Shown here piece by piece: positions 62,241 to 64,000 of a DNA stretch of 64,000 bases (positions are counted from its first letter, which is position 1; each line of letters starts with the position of its first letter). Origin of the DNA: Herbaspirillum rhizosphaerae_A (lineage in GTDB: Bacteria; Pseudomonadota; Gammaproteobacteria; Burkholderiales; Burkholderiaceae_D). The position numbers were made by a program, and so were the translations under genes. The notes beneath the pieces are model-generated. The model made no database searches, had not been told where the DNA came from, and saw only the letters and a program-made list of their open reading frames with translations. The stretch covers positions 1 to 64,000 of the forward strand of contig NZ_JAQQFR010000008.1 in assembly GCF_046025915.1 (NCBI RefSeq). Reading direction: 5' to 3'.

Positions 62241-63356
62241 ATGAGGCTAGGCATCCCCGTCGAAAGTCGGGACGGAGAAACACGCGTTGCGGCAACCCCG
62301 GAAACAGTCAAAAAACTGATCGCCGCCAAACATGAGGTGCTGGTCGAGTCAGGCGCCGGTATCAAATCCAGCATTACCGACGAGGCCTATGTTGCCGCCG
62401 GGGCTACGATCGCCGCTGCAAGCGACGTTTATGCCGCCGATGCGCTCCTCAAGGTGCGCGCGCCCAGCGCCGACGAGCGTGCTCGTCTGAAGTCCGGCAC
62501 GGTGGTGGTCGGCATGCTCAATCCATTCGACGCAGACAATATTGCCGCCATGGCCGCTGCAGGGCTGACCGCCTTCGCGCTGGAAGCCGCGCCGCGTACC
62601 ACGCGCGCGCAGTCAATGGATGTCTTGTCTTCGCAAGCCAACATCGCCGGCTACAAAGCCGTGCTGATGGCTGCCAATACGTATCAGCGCTTCATGCCGA
62701 TGCTGATGACCGCAGCGGGTACCGTCAAGGCTGCGCGCATGCTGATCATGGGCGCCGGTGTTGCCGGTCTGCAAGCAATTGCTACCGCCAAGCGTCTGGG
62801 TGCCGTGATTGAGGCCTCCGATGTGCGTCCTGCGGTCAAGGAACAGATCGAATCGCTGGGTGCGAAATTCCTCGACGTACCCTTTATTACTGATGAAGAA
62901 AAGGAAATCGCCCAAGGCGTCGGCGGCTATGCCCGTCCGATGCCGGCCGACTGGATGCGTCGTCAGGCCGAGCTGGTGCATGAACGCGCCAAGCAAGCCG
63001 ACATCATTATCACCACTGCGCTGATTCCGGGCCGCAAGGCACCGGTGCTGATCAGCGAAGAAACCGTCAAGGCCATGAAACCGGGTTCTGTCATTCTTGA
63101 CATGGCGGTTGATCAAGGTGGCAATTGTCCTCTGTCCGAGTCCGGTAAAACGGTCATCAAGCACGGCGTGCACATCATCGGCGAAGGCAATCTGGCAGCG
63201 CTGGTGGCGGCCGATGCTTCGGCGCTGTATTCGCGCAACGTACTCGACTTCCTCAAGCTTATCGTCGACGGCGAAGGCAAGCTGGTCATCAACCGCGAAG
63301 ACGACATCGTCGCGGCGACCTTGCTGTGTTCGGGCGGCGAAGTGCTGCGTAAATAA
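62241..63356 (+). CDS. pntAA: NAD(P) transhydrogenase subunit alpha part 1 (PntAA)
   Basis: This 371-aa soluble subunit is the NAD(H)-binding domain I of proton-translocating transhydrogenase, which makes NADPH from NADH using the proton gradient. The opening GIPVESRDGETRVAATPETV, the GAGVAGLQAIATAKRLGA nucleotide site and the DQGGNCPLSE block are typical. CAGGAG precedes the ATG. The alpha chain is split in two as in Rhodospirillum-type enzymes. Confidence 0.95.
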   Translation: MRLGIPVESRDGETRVAATPETVKKLIAAKHEVLVESGAGIKSSITDEAYVAAGATIAAASDVYAADALLKVRAPSADERARLKSGTVVVGMLNPFDADNIAAMAAAGLTAFALEAAPRTTRAQSMDVLSSQANIAGYKAVLMAANTYQRFMPMLMTAAGTVKAARMLIMGAGVAGLQAIATAKRLGAVIEASDVRPAVKEQIESLGAKFLDVPFITDEEKEIAQGVGGYARPMPADWMRRQAELVHERAKQADIIITTALIPGRKAPVLISEETVKAMKPGSVILDMAVDQGGNCPLSESGKTVIKHGVHIIGEGNLAALVAADASALYSRNVLDFLKLIVDGEGKLVINREDDIVAATLLCSGGEVLRK

Positions 63357-63407
63357 AAAAGACAGTAAGAGAAGACGTCTCGGCGTCGAAGAAAACGGAG
63401 AAAACAC

Positions 63408-63731
63408 ATGGAAGTCAGTCACACCATCATCAACCTGATCATCTTCGTGCTGGCGATTTACGTCGGCTACCACGTGGTCTGGACAGTTACGCCGGCATTG
63501 CACACACCGCTCATGGCGGTCACCAATGCCATTTCGGCGATCATCATCATCGGCGCCATGCTGGCCGCTGGCCTGACCGAAGGGCCGGTCGGCCGTATCG
63601 CCGGCACGCTGGCGGTTGCTCTGGCGGCGGTCAATGTCTTCGGCGGGTTCATGGTCACCCAGCGCATGCTGGAGATGTTCAAGAAAAAAGAACCCAAGAC
63701 GAAGACAGACAAGGCGGGGGCATCAGCATGA
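63408..63731 (+). CDS. pntAB: NAD(P) transhydrogenase subunit alpha part 2 (PntAB)
   Basis: This 107-aa membrane subunit forms part of the proton channel, with about three segments and the HTPLMAVTNAISAIIIIGA block. It overlaps pntB by 4 nt (ATGA), so the two membrane parts are made together. Confidence 0.94.
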   Translation: MEVSHTIINLIIFVLAIYVGYHVVWTVTPALHTPLMAVTNAISAIIIIGAMLAAGLTEGPVGRIAGTLAVALAAVNVFGGFMVTQRMLEMFKKKEPKTKTDKAGASA

Positions 63732-64000
63732 GCATGAATCTGGTAACCCTGTTGTATCTGGTCGCTTCGGTCTTTTTCATCCAGGCATTGAAAGGCTTGT
63801 CGCATCCATCGACGGCGCGCCGCGGTAATGCCTTCGGCATTGCCGGCATGACGATTGCCGTTGTCACCACACTGGCGCTGATCATCAAGCTCAAGGGCGA
63901 CATGCCCAGTTCCGGTATCGGCTTCTGGCTGGTGGCGGGCGGTGTGGTGGTCGGCGGTGGCATTGGCGCTTATCTGGCCAAGAGCGTCGAGATGACCAAG
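63728..64000 (+). CDS. pntB: NAD(P) transhydrogenase subunit beta PntB, 5' part
   Basis: The first 91 codons are present and run off the window. They encode several membrane segments with SHPSTARRGNAFGIAGM, typical of PntB. The NADP-binding domain III lies beyond the window end. Confidence 0.93.
   Translation, partial: MSMNLVTLLYLVASVFFIQALKGLSHPSTARRGNAFGIAGMTIAVVTTLALIIKLKGDMPSSGIGFWLVAGGVVVGGGIGAYLAKSVEMTK

Overview
This window is a betaproteobacterial chromosome segment, most likely from the family Oxalobacteraceae (Herbaspirillum/Collimonas type). The evidence is the gene order recA-recX followed by sucCD, the intracellular polyhydroxyalkanoate depolymerase, the VC_2705-type sodium:solute symporter with a TctDE-like two-component pair, a CTGT-N8-ACAG LexA box, a split-alpha proton-translocating transhydrogenase and moderately high GC. 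Genus is not resolved. I saw no rRNA, tRNA, CRISPR array, insertion sequence or prophage; apart from the first 14 kb the content is ordinary core chromosome.

1-13.7 kb holds the most unusual content. On the minus strand are a circularly permuted ATP-grasp protein, an alpha-E protein and an Anbu-type proteasome-like Ntn hydrolase. On the plus strand are a transglutaminase-like/DUF2126 (putative amidoligase) protein, a fused ATP-grasp/alpha-E protein and a second transglutaminase-like protein. The two arms flank a cupin, a glutathione transferase homologue and a PHA depolymerase. These families are known to co-occur and are predicted to make, remodel and degrade a peptide or amide-linked product, but the substrate is unknown. 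Here the machinery is present twice, and one ATP-grasp copy has lost the glycine-rich loop and lysine of the other.

13.7-26.6 kb: a chemoreceptor, a two-component system in an operon with a two-subunit symporter, a small secreted protein, a Tim44-like membrane protein, OsmC, an orphan sulfonate-type binding protein, and a sensorless kinase with a response regulator-TPR protein. 27-40 kb: SOS-controlled recA and recX, sucCD, a TerC-family protein, a type IV pilin, moaC, a BepA-like protease, a YheT-type hydrolase, an NTF2-like protein, a CHCC zinc protein, ilvE and the branched-chain amino-acid exporter azlCD.

40-47.7 kb: lower glycolysis (pgk, pyk, fba), then purC-purE-purK and a Sua5-type tRNA-modification enzyme. 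48-56.6 kb: ompW, flavin reductase, msrA, cfa, pdxH, a cytochrome b561/YceI/YceI operon, purB and a glutathione transferase-like protein. 56.7-60.3 kb: an iron regulon read on the minus strand, hemP-hypothetical-bfd-tonB-exbB-exbD and then bfr, with Fur-box-like sites before hemP and bfr. 60.4-64 kb: mnmA, a NudJ-like Nudix hydrolase, and pntAA-pntAB-pntB, the last cut by the window end.
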